Positions 8,185-17,215 of a stretch of 64,000 bases of DNA are shown piece by piece. The notes under the pieces were generated by a model. That model was not told the origin of the DNA. It saw nothing but the letters and a program-made list of their open reading frames with translations, and searched no databases. Both the position numbers and the translations under genes were made by a program. How positions within the stretch are numbered: the first letter of the stretch is position 1; the number at the start of each line of letters is the position of its first letter. This DNA is from Myxococcus stipitatus (GTDB lineage: Bacteria > Myxococcota > Myxococcia > Myxococcales > Myxococcaceae): assembly GCF_037414475.1 (NCBI RefSeq), contig NZ_CP147913.1, positions 9,000,501 through 9,064,500 on the forward strand, given 5' to 3'.

Positions 8185-9222
8185 ATGAGCGTGCTCGACA
8201 AGGTGTTGTCATTGCGGCCGGGCAACACGGTGGCCCGGGTGGGCCCCGGCTCGCGCGTGCCGTTGCTCAACCCCCGTGAGCTGCTGCGCGCGCTGGAGCG
8301 CACGCCGGTGGCCCTGCCGTGTCTGCCCGTGCAAGCCCGGAGCGCGTTGCCGGGGCTCTTGCGCGCGGCGCGCTCGGAGGACGCGGTGCTGGGCCTGGCA
8401 TGTGCGCACCCCACGGCGGACCGGGGCGCGGCGGAGCGCTTCGTCGCCGCCGTCCACGAGGCCGCGGTGGAGGCCGAGCACGCCCGGCCCCTGTTCCTCC
8501 AAGCCGGCCCCGTCCGGGTGGCGAAGGCGGACGAGGCGTCGCTCGGGCCGCTGCGTGAGGGCCTCTTCCGCATGGTGGACGCGGGCTTCTCGCTGGTGTC
8601 GCTGGACCTGAGCCGACTGGACTCCTACGCCGCGGTGGAGGCGCTCCAGGCCCTGGCGGGCCCGGTGACGGAGCGCGAGCTCTCCCTGGAGGTCAGCGCG
8701 CCCGCACCCGCCCAGGGCGGCCTGCTGGACGCGTACCGCACGCTGCTGGAGGGGCTGAGCCAGTGGAAGGTGCCGGTGCGCTTCGTTCGGGTCTCCGAGC
8801 GGGACCTGGGCGGCGCGGAGCCGGACGTGGGCACCCTGCGCTCGCTGGTGGACCTGGCGCGCGACCATGGCGCGGCCGTCAGCGTGGGCGACGTGCGCGA
8901 GGGCTTCCCCCGGATGCTGCCCACGTACGTTGCGGCCGGGGCCCGGAAGGTGGACTGCGTGGGGCCCTTCGAGCGGCTCGCGCTGGGCGCCTGGCCTGTG
9001 GACGTTCGCGCGGGCGTGGAGGAGAAGGCCGCGGCGGCGGGGATGGCCGCGGGTGAGCTGGTCAGCGTGCTGGAGGACAGCCTTCCCGTCCTGGAGCCCC
9101 AGGCGCGGGAAAAGCTGGAGGCGCTGTCCTTCGCGGAGGCCACGGAGGTGTTCTCCGCGCTGGGCGCGGATGGGACGGGGCAGGCCGCCATGCGCTTCCT
9201 CGCGGAGAACCGGGGCGAGTAG
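8185..9222 (+). CDS. Degenerate class II aldolase-like TIM-barrel protein, function unknown
   Basis: A 345-residue soluble protein. Its order of motifs resembles class II fructose-bisphosphate or tagatose-bisphosphate aldolases: an AAVHEAAVEAEHARPLFLQA segment corresponds to the strand where aldolases bind substrate, and GFSLVSLDLSRL corresponds to the GFTSVMIDGS-type strand. The metal-ligand histidines of true aldolases are not found at the expected positions: DGSH is replaced by DLSRL and the HGGSG motif by a VGDVREGF stretch. It may thus be a non-catalytic paralogue or bind something else. The start at ATG 8185 is chosen from the plausible N-terminus; the Shine-Dalgarno is weak. It follows the CDF gene by 112 bases and precedes rsmD by 25. 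Confidence 0.6.
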   Translation: MSVLDKVLSLRPGNTVARVGPGSRVPLLNPRELLRALERTPVALPCLPVQARSALPGLLRAARSEDAVLGLACAHPTADRGAAERFVAAVHEAAVEAEHARPLFLQAGPVRVAKADEASLGPLREGLFRMVDAGFSLVSLDLSRLDSYAAVEALQALAGPVTERELSLEVSAPAPAQGGLLDAYRTLLEGLSQWKVPVRFVRVSERDLGGAEPDVGTLRSLVDLARDHGAAVSVGDVREGFPRMLPTYVAAGARKVDCVGPFERLALGAWPVDVRAGVEEKAAAAGMAAGELVSVLEDSLPVLEPQAREKLEALSFAEATEVFSALGADGTGQAAMRFLAENRGE

Positions 9223-9247
9223 CCGCCGCGCGGTGTAGAAGGGCGGC

Positions 9248-9805
9248 ATGCGAATCGTCTCAGGCTCGGCCAAGGGCAGGGCGCTGGCTGGCCCCAAGCC
9301 CACGTCGCGGCACATCCGCCCCACGGCGGACCGCGTGCGGGAGACCCTCTTCAACGTGTTGGGCCAGATGCTCGACGGGCAGCAGGTCCTGGACCTCTAC
9401 GCGGGCACGGGCGCGCTGGGGCTGGAGGCCCTGTCCCGGGGCGCGGGTGGGGTGGTGCTGGTGGACCAGGACCGCGAGGCGCAGGCCTTGTGCCGGCAGA
9501 ACACCGACGCCCTGGGGTTCTCCGGACAGGTGGAGCTGCTCGCCCAGCCCGCCGTGCGGGCCCTGGACACGCTGAAGCGCCGGGGCGCGCGCTTCGAGCT
9601 CATCTTCGCCGACCCGCCCTATGCCGCGCGCGTGGTGGAGACGGTGCTGGACGGCGTGACGGCGGCGGGGCTGCTGTCGCCGGGAGGCATGCTCGTGGTG
9701 GAGCATGACAAGCGCGAGAGCGCCCCGGAGGTGCATGCGGGACTCACCCGGGAGGACCAGCGCAGGTTCGGTGACACCCTGGTGAGCTTCTACCGGGCGC
9801 CTTGA
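9248..9805 (+). CDS. rsmD: 16S rRNA (guanine(966)-N2)-methyltransferase RsmD
   Basis: A 185-residue Rossmann-fold methyltransferase. It begins with the RsmD signature MRIVSGSAKGR, followed by RPTADRVRETLFN. The SAM-binding motif LDLYAGTGALGLEALSRGA is at residues 48-66, and the catalytic DPPY motif is at 122-125. RsmD methylates G966 of 16S rRNA in the assembled small subunit using S-adenosylmethionine. The gene directly precedes coaD (44-base gap), a pairing found in many bacteria, so the two probably share a transcript. Confidence 0.96.
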   Translation: MRIVSGSAKGRALAGPKPTSRHIRPTADRVRETLFNVLGQMLDGQQVLDLYAGTGALGLEALSRGAGGVVLVDQDREAQALCRQNTDALGFSGQVELLAQPAVRALDTLKRRGARFELIFADPPYAARVVETVLDGVTAAGLLSPGGMLVVEHDKRESAPEVHAGLTREDQRRFGDTLVSFYRAP

Positions 9806-9849
9806 CCATTGCTTGACCGGCATCCAGGCCCGTCCGAGACTCCCTGCAC

Positions 9850-10332
9850 ATGCCGGTCGCCATCTACCCAGGTTCGTTCGATCCGCTCACCAATGGGCAC
9901 CTGAGCCTCATTCAGCGCAGCCTGAAGATGTTCGACAAGGTCATTGTCGCCATCGCGGTGAACCCGAAGAAGACCCCCCTCTTCACGGAGGACGAGCGCC
10001 GCGACCTCATCCGTGAAGCGGTGCAGGACCCGAGGGTGGAGGTGGATGCGTTCCACGGCCTGCTGGTGGACTATGTGCGGCGCCGGGGCGGCAGCGTCAT
10101 CGTCCGCGGCCTGCGCGCCGTGTCGGACTTCGAATACGAGTTCCAACTGGCCAACATGAACCGCAAGCTGGCCCCCACGGTGGAGACCGTCTTCATGATG
10201 ACGGGGGAGGACTACTTCTACATCTCCTCCCAACTCGTCCGGGAGGTGGCCTCGTTTGGCGGGGATGTCACGGGCCTGGTGCCTCCGAACGTCCACGCGG
10301 GCCTCAAGGCGAAGTTCGCGCGGAAGACGTAG
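9850..10332 (+). CDS. coaD: Phosphopantetheine adenylyltransferase CoaD
   Basis: A 160-residue nucleotidyltransferase of exactly the usual CoaD length. The N-terminus MPVAIYPGSFDPLTNGHL carries the nucleotide-binding TNGH motif. The family motif RGLRAVSDFEYEFQLANMNR follows near residue 85-105, and the ISSQLVREVA motif lies near 125-135. CoaD transfers AMP from ATP to 4'-phosphopantetheine, the penultimate step of coenzyme A synthesis. It follows rsmD closely and precedes an aminotransferase gene by 50 bases on the same strand. Confidence 0.97.
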   Translation: MPVAIYPGSFDPLTNGHLSLIQRSLKMFDKVIVAIAVNPKKTPLFTEDERRDLIREAVQDPRVEVDAFHGLLVDYVRRRGGSVIVRGLRAVSDFEYEFQLANMNRKLAPTVETVFMMTGEDYFYISSQLVREVASFGGDVTGLVPPNVHAGLKAKFARKT

Positions 10333-10382
10333 CGGCCTCGCGGCACTTGTCGGGCACGCGCGGGCGCGCTAGGCAATCGGGC

Positions 10383-11573
10383 ATGAAACTCGCCCGCCGG
10401 CTCCAAGCCATCAAGCCGTCTCCGACGCTTGCTCTCAACTCCCGCGCCAAGGCACTCGCGGCACAAGGCGTGGATGTCGTCGTCCTGGCGGCGGGTGAGC
10501 CGGACTTCGACACGCCCGACTACGTGAAGCAGGCGGCGATCAACGCCATCAACGGGGGCTTCACCAAGTACACGGCCACCCCGGGCATCCCCGAGCTGCG
10601 CGAGGCCATCTGCCGCAAGCTGGAGCGCGACAACGGCCTGCGCTTCACGCCCGAGCAGGTGCTCGTCACGGCGGGTGGCAAGCAGGCCATCTACAACTTC
10701 TGCCAGGCGGTGCTGGACGAGGGTGACGAGGTCCTCATCTTCTCGCCCTACTGGGTCAGCTATCCGGACATGGTGCGGCTGGCGGGAGCCACGCCCGTCA
10801 TCGTCGCCACGCGCGAGGAGGACGGCTTCGCGCCGGACCCGGACGCCATCCGCCGGGCGCTCACCCCGCGCACGCGCGCCATCATCATCAACAGCCCTGG
10901 CAACCCGACGGGCGCGGTGTACTCGCGCGCGGCGCTGGAGGGCATCGCCGAGGCCGTGCGCGGCCACGACTGCCTCATCATCTCGGACGACATCTACGAG
11001 AAGCTCGTCTACACGGGCGAGCGGCTGGGCATCAGCGACGTGGCGCCGGACCTGGTGCCCCGGCTGGTGGTCGTCAACGGCATGAGCAAGGCGTACTCCA
11101 TGACGGGGTGGCGCATGGGCTACGCGGCCGGCCCCCGGCCCGTGATTGCCGCGATGCAGCTGGTGCAGGACCAGTCCACCTCCAACGCGTCGTCCATCGG
11201 CCAGAAGGCGGCGTTGGCGGCGCTCCAGGGGCCCCCGGACACCATCGCCGCGATGGCGGCCGAGTACCACGCGCGCCGCGACTTCTTCGTGGGGGGGCTC
11301 AACGCGCTGGACGGAGTGCGCTGCCGGATGCCCGAGGGCGCCTTCTACGCGCTGGCGGATGTGCGGGGCCTCTACGGCCGCCCCTACAAGGGCAAGGCCA
11401 TCTCCGGCTCCATGCAGCTCTCCGAAATCCTGCTGGACGATTTCCGCGTGGCCGCCGTCCCGGGCGACCCGTTCGGCGCGGAGGGGTACATCCGCATGAG
11501 CTTCGCGACTTCTCGCGAGGTGCTGGCCAAGGGACTGACGCGCCTGGGCGAGATGGTGCAGGCGCTGCGCTGA
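10383..11573 (+). CDS. Pyridoxal-phosphate aminotransferase, aspartate aminotransferase type (class I)
   Basis: A 396-residue fold-type I aminotransferase. Substrate and cofactor motifs are present in order: AAGEPDFDTPDY, the YTATPGIPELR segment, GGKQAIYN, NSPGNPTGAVY, and the PLP-binding Lys236 in SKAYSMTGWRMGY. This spacing and the GEPDF/TPD motif are typical of the bacterial 1-beta aspartate/prephenate aminotransferases. It probably interconverts aspartate and oxaloacetate or a related amino acid. ATG at 10383 gives the canonical N-terminus; an ATG 36 bases upstream adds an unrelated basic stretch. A strong hairpin follows the gene. Confidence 0.92.
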   Translation: MKLARRLQAIKPSPTLALNSRAKALAAQGVDVVVLAAGEPDFDTPDYVKQAAINAINGGFTKYTATPGIPELREAICRKLERDNGLRFTPEQVLVTAGGKQAIYNFCQAVLDEGDEVLIFSPYWVSYPDMVRLAGATPVIVATREEDGFAPDPDAIRRALTPRTRAIIINSPGNPTGAVYSRAALEGIAEAVRGHDCLIISDDIYEKLVYTGERLGISDVAPDLVPRLVVVNGMSKAYSMTGWRMGYAAGPRPVIAAMQLVQDQSTSNASSIGQKAALAALQGPPDTIAAMAAEYHARRDFFVGGLNALDGVRCRMPEGAFYALADVRGLYGRPYKGKAISGSMQLSEILLDDFRVAAVPGDPFGAEGYIRMSFATSREVLAKGLTRLGEMVQALR

Positions 11574-11587
11574 GCGGCCTCGCGTGA

Positions 11588-11620
11588 CACCGGCGCCGCT
11601 CGGAGACGAGGGCGCCGGAC
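11588..11620. terminator. Strong GC hairpin between convergent genes
   Basis: CCGGCGCC (11590-11597) pairs perfectly with GGCGCCGG (11611-11618), and inside it CTCG pairs with CGAG around a GAGA tetraloop, with one bulged G. It lies between the aminotransferase stop and the stop of the convergent Pro/Ala-rich gene, so it likely ends both transcripts. Confidence 0.6.
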
Positions 11621-11633
11621 ACACCCGCGGACT

Positions 11634-12455
11634 TCAGTCCGTGTAGGCGAAGGCGCGGTACTCGTTGCCGTAGGGCTTGTAGAGGAAGACGCCCGCGCGC
11701 CCCGAGAGATTGCCCACGGCGACCCAGACGTCCTTCACGCCGCGCAGGTCCAGGCCGAGCCGGGCCGGGGCCTTGCCGTACTTCTTCTCCATCGCCTCGA
11801 GTGACAGGACCTCCACGTCATAGAGCGTGACGAGGTCCGTGCGCTTGAGCCGGAGCTGCTTCACCCACGAGGCCACCAGCTCCTCGGGTGTGGCGTAGCG
11901 CTTCTCCTCGAGCTGGAAGGGATAGAACAGCTCGTTGGCGGTGCTGCGCACGTCGCCGGTCAGCAGGGTCTGGAAGAGGAAGCGCGCGCTCGTCTTGATG
12001 TCGGCGAGGCGAATCTCCTCCGGGGTGCGAGGGGCGTCCTCCGGGAGTGGCGGCACCTCCGGCCGATTCAGCTCCACAGGCTGCGCGGCGGCCGTCGCGG
12101 GCTTGGGCTCGACGCGCGGCGGGGCCGCCGCGGGGGCCGGGCTCGGCGCCACCGCCGCTGGAGCGGGGCTCGCGGGCTTGGGCTCGGCGCTTGGCGCGGC
12201 CGTCACGGTGGGCTTCTGCCGGGCCGGGCGGGGCTTGGCCACAGGGGCGGCGGGCTCATCGGCGGAGGCCTTGGGCTCCTCGGCGGAGGCCTTGGGCTCC
12301 GCGGGGGCCTCCTCGGCCTTGGGTGGAGCGGCCGGGGCGGGCGCGGGCTGCTCGGCGGGAGGCGGGGCGGCGGAGGGCTCGGGCGTCGTCGCGGGGGCCT
12401 GGGCGAAGGCGGGCGCGGAGAGGGAGAGGATGAGGGCCAGGGAACAGCGACGCAT
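11634..12455 (-). CDS. Exported Pro/Ala-rich protein of unknown function
   Basis: A 273-residue protein with a clear signal peptide (MRRCSLALILSLSAPAFAQ). Residues about 20-145 are a low-complexity Pro/Ala/Glu/Lys linker with a short tandem duplication (KASAEEP then KASADEP). A compact C-terminal domain (about 150-273) follows and contains TSARFLFQTLLTGDVRS and a FYPFQLEEKRYATPEELVAS segment. The C-terminal domain looks like a small alpha/beta fold of the kind found in secreted myxobacterial proteins, but no family could be named. The ATG at 12455 follows GGAGG at good spacing. It is divergent from carB across 224 bases. Confidence 0.75.
   Translation of the reverse strand: MRRCSLALILSLSAPAFAQAPATTPEPSAAPPPAEQPAPAPAAPPKAEEAPAEPKASAEEPKASADEPAAPVAKPRPARQKPTVTAAPSAEPKPASPAPAAVAPSPAPAAAPPRVEPKPATAAAQPVELNRPEVPPLPEDAPRTPEEIRLADIKTSARFLFQTLLTGDVRSTANELFYPFQLEEKRYATPEELVASWVKQLRLKRTDLVTLYDVEVLSLEAMEKKYGKAPARLGLDLRGVKDVWVAVGNLSGRAGVFLYKPYGNEYRAFAYTD
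12262..12303. repeat. Short 21-base tandem duplication within the Pro/Ala-rich linker
   Basis: Two near-identical 21-base units sit side by side and encode the KASAEEP and KASADEP heptapeptides of the exported protein. This is probably a slippage duplication in a spacer; it does not change the frame. Confidence 0.5.
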
Positions 12456-12679
12456 GCGACCTCCGAGAAGGGGCGGAGCGTACCAGACCCGGTGGGCGCC
12501 GGGTGCCACCTGTCGGTGCGCGAGGGCCGGGGCTCCGGTCAACCCCACGCCCGGAGGCCCGAATGTTCCAGCACCCAGGTCCTGGGGCGTCTGGGCGTCC
12601 AAGCGTCCCGACGGCCGAGAGGCACGTGCCACATAACATCCGTGCATGCGGCGTCAGACGTTGGTATGGGGGCGCCCCG

Positions 12680-15600
12680 ATGCCCAAGCGTACCGATATC
12701 CGCAAGGTTCTGGTGATTGGCTCGGGCCCGATTGTCATCGGGCAGGCCGTCGAGTTCGACTACTCCGGTACTCAAGCCATCAAGGCTCTCCGGGATGAAG
12801 GCGTGGAGGTGGTGCTGCTCAACAGCAACCCCGCCACGGTGATGACGGACCCCGAATTCGCCTTCCGTACTTACATCGAGCCCATCACGGTGGACGCGGC
12901 CGAGCGAATCATCGCGGCCGAGAAGCCGGATTCGCTCCTGCCGACGATGGGAGGCCAGACGGCGCTCAACCTGGCGAAGGCGCTGGCCGAGCAGGGCATC
13001 CTGGAGAAGTACGGGGTGCGGCTCATCGGCGCGTCGCTGGAGGCCATCAACAAGGCCGAGGACCGCCAGCTCTTCAAGGCGGCCATGCAGAAGATCGGCG
13101 TGACGCTGCCCAAGAGCGGCTATGCGAACACGCTGGACCAGGCCATGTCGCTGGTGGACGAGATTGGCTTCCCGGCCATCATCCGCCCCTCGTTCACCCT
13201 GGGCGGCACGGGCGGTGGCATCGCCTACAACCGCGACGAGTTCGAGACCATCTGCCGCTCCGGTCTGAAGGCGAGCCCCACGTCCACCATCCTCGTCGAG
13301 GAGAGCGTGCTGGGCTGGAAGGAGTACGAGCTGGAGGTGGTGCGCGACACGGCGGACAACGTCATCATCGTCTGCTCCATCGAGAACCTGGACCCGATGG
13401 GGGTCCACACGGGTGACTCCATCACCGTGGCGCCCGCGCAGACGCTGACCGACCGGGAGTACCAGCGGATGCGGCAGGCCTCGCTGGCCATCATCCGCGA
13501 GATTGGCGTCGACACGGGTGGCTCCAACATCCAGTTCGGCATCAACCCGAAGGACGGCCGCATGGTCGTCATCGAGATGAACCCGCGTGTGTCCCGCTCC
13601 AGCGCGCTGGCCTCGAAGGCGACGGGCTACCCCATCGCGAAGATCGCCGCGAAGCTGGCCCTGGGCTACACGCTGGACGAGCTGCGCAACGACATCACCC
13701 GCGACACGCCGGCCTCGTTCGAGCCGACGCTGGACTACGTGGTGGTGAAGGTGCCGCGCTTCAACTTCGAGAAGTTCCCGCACGCGGACCGGACGCTGAC
13801 CACGAGCATGCGCTCGGTGGGCGAGGTCATGGCCATTGGCCGCACCTTCCCCGAGGCGTACATGAAGGCGCTGCGCTCCATGGAGCTGGGCCGCGTGGGC
13901 CTGGAGTCGCCGGACCTGCCCACGGAGAAGGAGGAGCGCGAGAAGGTGCTGCGCGAGGGCCTTCGCGTGCCCCGCCCCGAGCGTCCGTGGTTCGTGGCCC
14001 AGGCCTTCCGTGAGGGCCTGACGGTGGAGGACGTGCACGCGCTGTCCGCCATCGACCCGTGGTTCCTGCGCTACATCGAGATGCTGGTGCGCGAGGCGCA
14101 GTCCATCCAGGAGTACGGCCGGTTGGACCAGCTCCCGGACGACGTGCTCCGCCTGGCGAAGGCGCACGGCTTCTCCGACAAGTATCTGGGCAAGCTGTTG
14201 GGCTACCCGGAGGAGGAGGTCCGGGCGCACCGGCACGCGCGCAAGATTCGTCCCGTGTTCAAGCGCGTGGACACCTGCGCGGCGGAGTTCGAGGCCTTCA
14301 CGCCGTACCTGTACTCGACCTACGAGGAAGAGGACGAGTCGCCTCCGACGGACCGCAAGAAGGTGCTCATCCTGGGCAGCGGCCCCATTCGTATCGGCCA
14401 GGGCATCGAGTTCGACTACGCGTGCGTTCACGCGGCCTTCGCGCTGCGCGAGGCCGGGTACGAGACGGTGATGGTCAACTGCAACCCGGAGACGGTGTCC
14501 ACGGACTACGACACGTCGGACCGCCTCTACTTCGAGCCGCTCTCCATCGAGGACGTGCTGGAGGTGTCGCAGCGTGAGAAGCCCATTGGCGCCATCGTGC
14601 AGTTCGGCGGGCAGACGCCGCTGCGCATCTCGGTGCCGCTGGAGAAGGCGGGCCTGCCGATTCTCGGCACGTCGCCGGACGCCATCGACCGGGCGGAGGA
14701 CCGCGAGCGGTTCAGCACGCTCATCGAGAAGCTGGGGCTGAAGCAGCCGGAGAACGGGGTGGCGCGCAGCCACGCCGAGGCCTTCAAGGTCGCCGAGCGC
14801 ATCGGCTATCCGGTGATGGTGCGTCCGTCCTACGTGCTGGGCGGCCGGGCGATGGAGACGGTCTACGACGCGGCCAGCCTGGAGCGGTATATGCGCGAGG
14901 CGGTCAGCGCGTCGCCGGAGCACCCGGTGCTCATCGACCGCTTCCTGAAGGAAGCCATCGAGGTGGACCTGGACCTGGTCGCGGACCGGACCGGCGCGGT
15001 GATGATTGGCGGCGTGCTGGAGCACATCCAGGAGGCCGGGGTGCACTCGGGTGACGCGGCGGCGACGCTGCCTCCGCACTCGCTGTCGCCGGACCTGGTG
15101 GAGCGGATGAAGGACCAGGCGATTGCGCTCGCGCGGGAGTTGGGCGTGGTGGGCCTGATGAACGTCCAGTTCGCCATCCAGGGGAAGGTCATCTACATCC
15201 TGGAGGTGAACCCCCGCGCCAGCCGCACGGTGCCGTTCATCTCCAAGGCCACGGGTGTGGCGATGGCGAAGATCGCCGCGCTGTGCATGGTGGGCAAGAC
15301 GCTGCAGGAGCTCGGCGCGACGCAGGAGCCGGAGATGCGGCACGTCGCGGTGAAGGAGAGCGTGTTCCCCTTCGCGCGCTTCGCGGGCGTGGACGTCATC
15401 CTCGGGCCCGAGATGAAGTCCACGGGCGAGGTGATGGGCCTGGCGCAGGACTACGCGTCGGCCTTCGCCAAGAGCCAGCTGGCGGCGGGCGTGAAGCTGC
15501 CCAAGTCCGGCAAGGTCTTCATCTCCGTGAAGGATGATGACAAGCCGGCGGTGGTGGACCTGGCCAAGCGGCTGCGCGCCATGGGCTTCTCGCTCATCGT

Positions 15601-15934
15601 CACCGCGGGGACGCACAAGTACCTGGCGACGAAGGGCATCGAGGCGCAGGTGGTGCAGAAGGTGAAGGAAGGCCGGCCGAACATCGTCGACAAGATTGTC
15701 GACGGGGAGATCGTCCTGGTCATCAACACCACGTTCGGCAAGCAGGAGATCGCCGACAGCTTCTCCATCCGCCGCGAGGCGCTGATGCACTCGGTGCCGT
15801 ACTACACGACGGTGCAGGCGGCGCGGATGGCGGTGGGCGCGCTGGAGGCGCTCAAGCGCACCGAACTCGAGGTGAAGCCGCTCCAGGAGTACCTGGGCGT
15901 GACCAGCACCGTGCCGGGTCGGGCGCGCCGGTAG
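12680..15934 (+). CDS. carB: Carbamoyl-phosphate synthase large subunit CarB
   Basis: A 1084-residue protein of standard CarB length. It joins bicarbonate, ammonia (from the CarA glutaminase) and two ATP to make carbamoyl phosphate for arginine and pyrimidine synthesis. Two homologous ATP-grasp halves are visible. The first begins KVLVIGSGPIVIGQAVEFDYSGTQ, and the second KVLILGSGPIRIGQGIEFDYAC near residue 560; each has MRPSYVLGG-type or IRPSFTLGG-type ATP-binding and EVNPR/EMNPR metal-site motifs. The last roughly 150 residues form the MGS-like allosteric domain. ATG 12680 gives the canonical MPKRTDI start. No carA is in the window. A good terminator follows. Confidence 0.98.
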   Translation: MPKRTDIRKVLVIGSGPIVIGQAVEFDYSGTQAIKALRDEGVEVVLLNSNPATVMTDPEFAFRTYIEPITVDAAERIIAAEKPDSLLPTMGGQTALNLAKALAEQGILEKYGVRLIGASLEAINKAEDRQLFKAAMQKIGVTLPKSGYANTLDQAMSLVDEIGFPAIIRPSFTLGGTGGGIAYNRDEFETICRSGLKASPTSTILVEESVLGWKEYELEVVRDTADNVIIVCSIENLDPMGVHTGDSITVAPAQTLTDREYQRMRQASLAIIREIGVDTGGSNIQFGINPKDGRMVVIEMNPRVSRSSALASKATGYPIAKIAAKLALGYTLDELRNDITRDTPASFEPTLDYVVVKVPRFNFEKFPHADRTLTTSMRSVGEVMAIGRTFPEAYMKALRSMELGRVGLESPDLPTEKEEREKVLREGLRVPRPERPWFVAQAFREGLTVEDVHALSAIDPWFLRYIEMLVREAQSIQEYGRLDQLPDDVLRLAKAHGFSDKYLGKLLGYPEEEVRAHRHARKIRPVFKRVDTCAAEFEAFTPYLYSTYEEEDESPPTDRKKVLILGSGPIRIGQGIEFDYACVHAAFALREAGYETVMVNCNPETVSTDYDTSDRLYFEPLSIEDVLEVSQREKPIGAIVQFGGQTPLRISVPLEKAGLPILGTSPDAIDRAEDRERFSTLIEKLGLKQPENGVARSHAEAFKVAERIGYPVMVRPSYVLGGRAMETVYDAASLERYMREAVSASPEHPVLIDRFLKEAIEVDLDLVADRTGAVMIGGVLEHIQEAGVHSGDAAATLPPHSLSPDLVERMKDQAIALARELGVVGLMNVQFAIQGKVIYILEVNPRASRTVPFISKATGVAMAKIAALCMVGKTLQELGATQEPEMRHVAVKESVFPFARFAGVDVILGPEMKSTGEVMGLAQDYASAFAKSQLAAGVKLPKSGKVFISVKDDDKPAVVDLAKRLRAMGFSLIVTAGTHKYLATKGIEAQVVQKVKEGRPNIVDKIVDGEIVLVINTTFGKQEIADSFSIRREALMHSVPYYTTVQAARMAVGALEALKRTELEVKPLQEYLGVTSTVPGRARR

Positions 15935-15961
15935 TCGACAGGCTTCGCGCCTGACGTCATG

Positions 15962-16001
15962 AACGGCCTCGCTTCCTCACGGGAGCGGGGCCGTTTGCTT
16001 T
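15962..16001 (+). terminator. Rho-independent terminator after carB
   Basis: AACGGCCTCGCTTCC and GGGAGCGGGGCCGTT form a stem of about 14 pairs around a 5-base loop, followed by TTTGCTTT. It begins 28 bases after the carB stop, the usual place for an intrinsic terminator. Confidence 0.75.
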
Positions 16002-16069
16002 GGCGTGAGAGGCAGTGCGGCGTGGGTGTCTGGACTTGCCTCGCGCCGCTTCGCTAAGGAATGAGCCTC

Positions 16070-17098
16070 ATGCCCACGTCCCCCTGGTTGGTTTCACGCG
16101 CACGGTGGTGTCTGGCTTCCTCCCGCCTGGGGATGGCGCTGGTGCTGCTGTCGAGCACGGCGGCGTTCGCACAGACGACGTACCGCCCCGAGGCGCGGAC
16201 CGTGTTTGCCTCATGCAGGCCCCAGGCTCCGTCCACGGTGGAGCGGATCTACCTGTGTCCCGGGCTGGCCGCGACCATCGCCTGGGTTGTGGCGCCCCCG
16301 GGGTTCACGGACGCGCGGATGCTCGAGCACTTTCGGTCGGGCATCTCCGCGACGACTGCCGGGGTGGTCGAGTCGAAGTTGGCGAAGCTGCGGTTGGCGG
16401 GAGTCGAGCGGGACGGTCTGGAGTATCTGGTTCGCGAGACCGAGGGCGGGACGGTGGTGGGAAAGGGGAGCGCCACGCTCGTGCGTCAAGGCGAAGGGGT
16501 CTGGTACCTCTCCTGTGTGGTGGAGGCCTCGGCGCCCGGCGCGGCGAAGCGCTGTCGGCAGATTCTCGAGTTCTTCGCCATTCACGGCGTGCCCGAGCCC
16601 ATCGACTTGAAGTCCCAGGCACAGGCCGCGAAACCCGTCTTGGGGACGCGCGAGCTGGTCGTCCCTCGAGGCTGCACCGCCACCGGGCCCGTTGATGCGG
16701 GCAAGATTCAGTGCCCCAGCAGCTTCCTGTCCTGGATGGTGGTGCCGCAGCTCCCCAATATGAAGAAGTTCCGCGACGAGAATCTGGCGTCGCAACGGAA
16801 GACCTATGAGGCCATCGCGGCCACGAAGGGCTCGGTGCTGACGGAGAAAGAGGTGGACTGTCGTGTCATGGGCGAGCCGCGGACCTGCACTCAGTTCCTG
16901 ATTCCCATCGGGGAGAGTCGCTTCCGGGTCCTCTCCGGTGTCAAGTCGCAGGAGGCACAGATGGTTCAGCTCATCTGCGCCCAGATGGACCAGACCGAGG
17001 AGTTCCCGGCGGTGTGCAACGGCTTGATGGAGATTCTCCCGCCGGCGCCCCCGGCCGCGGGGCCGGAGGAGAAGGCGCCTCCCGCCCGGCGAAAGTAA
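16070..17098 (+). CDS. Secreted or periplasmic protein of unknown function
   Basis: A 342-residue protein with an N-terminal export signal: a basic stretch, then GMALVLLSSTAAFAQ, with cleavage expected after AFA. The mature part contains several cysteines (for example near ASCRP, SCVVEAS, PRGCTA and CRVMGEP), which may form disulfides in the periplasm. No family was recognised. ATG 16070 is preferred to ATG 16061 because AAGGA lies 9 bases upstream of it but directly abuts 16061. The C-terminal end is Pro/Ala/Lys-rich. It stands alone between the carB terminator and a desaturase gene 117 bases downstream. Confidence 0.75.
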   Translation: MPTSPWLVSRARWCLASSRLGMALVLLSSTAAFAQTTYRPEARTVFASCRPQAPSTVERIYLCPGLAATIAWVVAPPGFTDARMLEHFRSGISATTAGVVESKLAKLRLAGVERDGLEYLVRETEGGTVVGKGSATLVRQGEGVWYLSCVVEASAPGAAKRCRQILEFFAIHGVPEPIDLKSQAQAAKPVLGTRELVVPRGCTATGPVDAGKIQCPSSFLSWMVVPQLPNMKKFRDENLASQRKTYEAIAATKGSVLTEKEVDCRVMGEPRTCTQFLIPIGESRFRVLSGVKSQEAQMVQLICAQMDQTEEFPAVCNGLMEILPPAPPAAGPEEKAPPARRK

Positions 17099-17215
17099 CC
17101 GAGAGTCCGGGGGCTCCGTGCCTGCCCGGGGCGGTGGGCTCGGAATCGCTTTGCGTGGTCTCCGAGCACGACTACCGTTCCGCTCTCCCTCATCCCTGCT
17201 CGAGGAGCTCCACGC

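Noticed and set aside
12539..15790. A 1083-codon open frame on the minus strand opposite carB.
   Set aside because: It is a shadow of carB produced by high third-position GC; its translation is His/Arg/Gln/Leu-rich with no domain.
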